A stretch of DNA of 64,000 nt from Nocardia acididurans (GTDB lineage: Bacteria > Actinomycetota > Actinomycetes > Mycobacteriales > Mycobacteriaceae). Made by a program: the position numbers and the translations under genes. The stretch is taken from contig NZ_JAERRJ010000008.1 in NCBI RefSeq assembly GCF_016741815.1, forward strand, positions 372,001 to 436,000, written 5' to 3'. Below are positions 62,677-64,000 of this stretch, piece after piece. The stretch's first letter is position 1; every line of letters starts with the position of its first letter. The notes under the pieces are model-generated. The model was not told where the DNA came from and ran no database searches. It worked only from the letters and a program-made list of their open reading frames with translations.

Positions 62677-64000
62677 ATGTCGCAGCCGCAGGCCGATACC
62701 GCGGTGGCACGGAACCTGATGCTGCGGGCGGAATTCGCGCCGCCCGCGCGCACCCTGGTCGACATTCTGGCCGCGACCGCCTCGGCATATCCGGACGCGC
62801 CCGCCATCGACGACGGCGAGGCGGTGCTCACCTACGCCGAACTGCTCGCCGAAATCGACCACGAAGTCGGCAGACTGGCCGCAGCGGGCGTCCGCCCCGG
62901 CGACCGCGTCGGCGTGCGCATGCCCTCGGGCACCCGCGCCCTCTACGTGACCATCCTCGCCGTCCTGCACGCCGGTGCGGCCTACGTCCCCGTCGACGCC
63001 GACGACCCCGACGAGCGCGCCCGCCTCGTCTTCGGCGAAGCCCGCGTCAGCGCGATCGTCACCGGTGACGGAATCCGTCCGGGCACCGCGACCGGGGATG
63101 ACGAAAGTACGGTCACCACACCCGGATACGGCGATCCGGCAACCGAAGCAGGCACGGCCGCCGCCGCGGCGCGGCAGGAGTCGGGTCCGGCCGCAGCGCG
63201 TCCCGCCACCGCCGACGACGCGTGGATCATCTTCACCTCCGGTTCCACGGGGACGCCGAAAGGCGTTGCGGTGACCCATCGCAACGCGGCCGCGTTCGTG
63301 GACGCGGAGGCGCGGCTGTTCCTGCAGCGCGACCCCATCGGGCCGGGCGATCGGGTGCTGGCGGGGTTGTCGGTGGCCTTCGACGCCTCGTGCGAGGAGA
63401 TGTGGCTGGCGTGGCGGAACGGGGCCTGCCTGGTGCCCGCGCCGCGCGCACTGGTGCGGACGGGCGCGGATCTGGGGCCGTGGCTGGTGCGGCGGGAGAT
63501 CAGCGTCGTGTCCACGGTGCCGACGCTGGCGGCGACCTGGCCCGCCGAGGCGCTGGATTCGGTGCGGCTGCTCATCTTCGGCGGGGAGGCGGTGCCGCCG
63601 GAATTGGCCGAGCGCCTGGCGGGCGGCGCGGATTCCGAACGCGAGGTGTGGAATACCTACGGGCCGACCGAGGCCACCGTGGTGGCATGTGCCGCGCTGT
63701 TGCACGGGTCGTTCCCGGTGCGGATCGGCCTGCCGCTGGACGGCTGGGATCTCACGGTGATCGACGCCGCCGGAAATCCGGTGGGCGAGGGCGAATCCGG
63801 GGAACTGGTAATCGGCGGCGTCGGGCTGGCCCGGTATCTGGATCCGGCCAAGGATGCCGAGAAGTACGCCCCGCTGCCGTCCGTCGGCTGGGAAAGGGCC
63901 TATCGCAGTGGCGATCTGGTGCGCAACGACAGCGCCGGGCTGGTGTTCCTCGGGCGGGCCGACGATCAGATCAAACTCGGTGGCCGCCGGATCGAACTCG
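62677..64000 (+). CDS. Pls/PosA-type NRPS, N-terminal part (truncated by window)
   Basis: 441 codons to the edge, still open. Starts directly with an adenylation domain, no condensation domain before it: TLVDILAATASAYPDAPAID, P-loop IIFTSGSTGTPKGVAVTH, core WNTYGPTEATVVA, YRSGDL, and at the end KLGGRRIEL. This start with VARNLMLRAEFAPPARTL is characteristic of Pls/PosA (epsilon-poly-lysine-like) synthetases, which carry A, PCP and then a membrane acyltransferase-like tail. AGGA before ATG 62677. The product and tail lie outside the window. Confidence 0.78.
   Translation, partial: MSQPQADTAVARNLMLRAEFAPPARTLVDILAATASAYPDAPAIDDGEAVLTYAELLAEIDHEVGRLAAAGVRPGDRVGVRMPSGTRALYVTILAVLHAGAAYVPVDADDPDERARLVFGEARVSAIVTGDGIRPGTATGDDESTVTTPGYGDPATEAGTAAAAARQESGPAAARPATADDAWIIFTSGSTGTPKGVAVTHRNAAAFVDAEARLFLQRDPIGPGDRVLAGLSVAFDASCEEMWLAWRNGACLVPAPRALVRTGADLGPWLVRREISVVSTVPTLAATWPAEALDSVRLLIFGGEAVPPELAERLAGGADSEREVWNTYGPTEATVVACAALLHGSFPVRIGLPLDGWDLTVIDAAGNPVGEGESGELVIGGVGLARYLDPAKDAEKYAPLPSVGWERAYRSGDLVRNDSAGLVFLGRADDQIKLGGRRIEL

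Overview
The window reads as the chromosome of a high-GC mycolata actinobacterium, most likely Nocardia. The evidence is: a salicyl-capped mycobactin/nocobactin-type siderophore synthetase set under IdeR-type iron boxes; a block syntenic with mycobacteria (Rv1473-Rv1473A-Rv1474c-acn-Rv1476-ripA); an arabinan-precursor UbiA-family enzyme; a SigF-type sigma factor; and many GTG and apparently leaderless starts. The genus is an inference.

Layout. (1) 1-21620, iron region. A siderophore-binding lipoprotein, a SagB-type azoline oxidase and an MbtK-like acyltransferase face three NRPS genes (ArCP-Cy-A-PCP, C-A-PCP-E and C-A-PCP-C-PCP). Five 19-bp IdeR-like boxes (14-17 of 19 matches by eye) mark the promoters. 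Two small related secreted proteins each sit directly behind a box. The second heads an operon with an ABC ATPase and permease that is a candidate siderophore exporter. Salicylate synthesis, lysine hydroxylation, PKS and MbtH genes are not in the window. A TetR/flavin-oxidase pair with three phased operators lies inside this region. (2) 21690-35220, accessory genes: a leaderless mini-ORF, an orphan UbiA prenyltransferase, a VOC/TetR pair with twin palindromes, a two-gene KAS III plus Rv1355c-type (GNAT-ThiF) operon, a peptidase, an acyltransferase, an XRE regulator divergent from three tiny genes, and a SRPBCC/TetR pair. (3) 33574-48698, conserved cell-wall/TCA block (ripA, Rv1476-like, aconitase, AcnR, Rv1473A-like HTH, ABC-F). 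About 7 kb is inserted between acnR and the HTH gene: nitroreductase, PhoD, MarR/cupin, lipase, thioesterase, and a 153-aa Cys/Ser/Thr/Asp-tailed protein coupled to a graspetide-synthetase-like ATP-grasp enzyme. (4) 48919-64000: FetB-like permease, lipoprotein, MFS symporter, sigma factor with its own SigF-type promoter, TipAL-like MerR with VOC target, luciferase-like oxidoreductase, a tightly overlapping P450/hydrolase/SDR/FMO/TetR operon behind a tandem palindrome, an AI-2E transporter, and the start of a Pls/PosA-type NRPS cut by the window edge.

The strongest candidates for undescribed biology are the 153-aa protein/ATP-grasp pair (45124-46560), the KAS III-Rv1355c operon (24640-27575), and the iron-boxed small secreted proteins with their ABC exporter (13290-13757, 19584-21620). 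All functions are read from sequence by eye. No database search was run.
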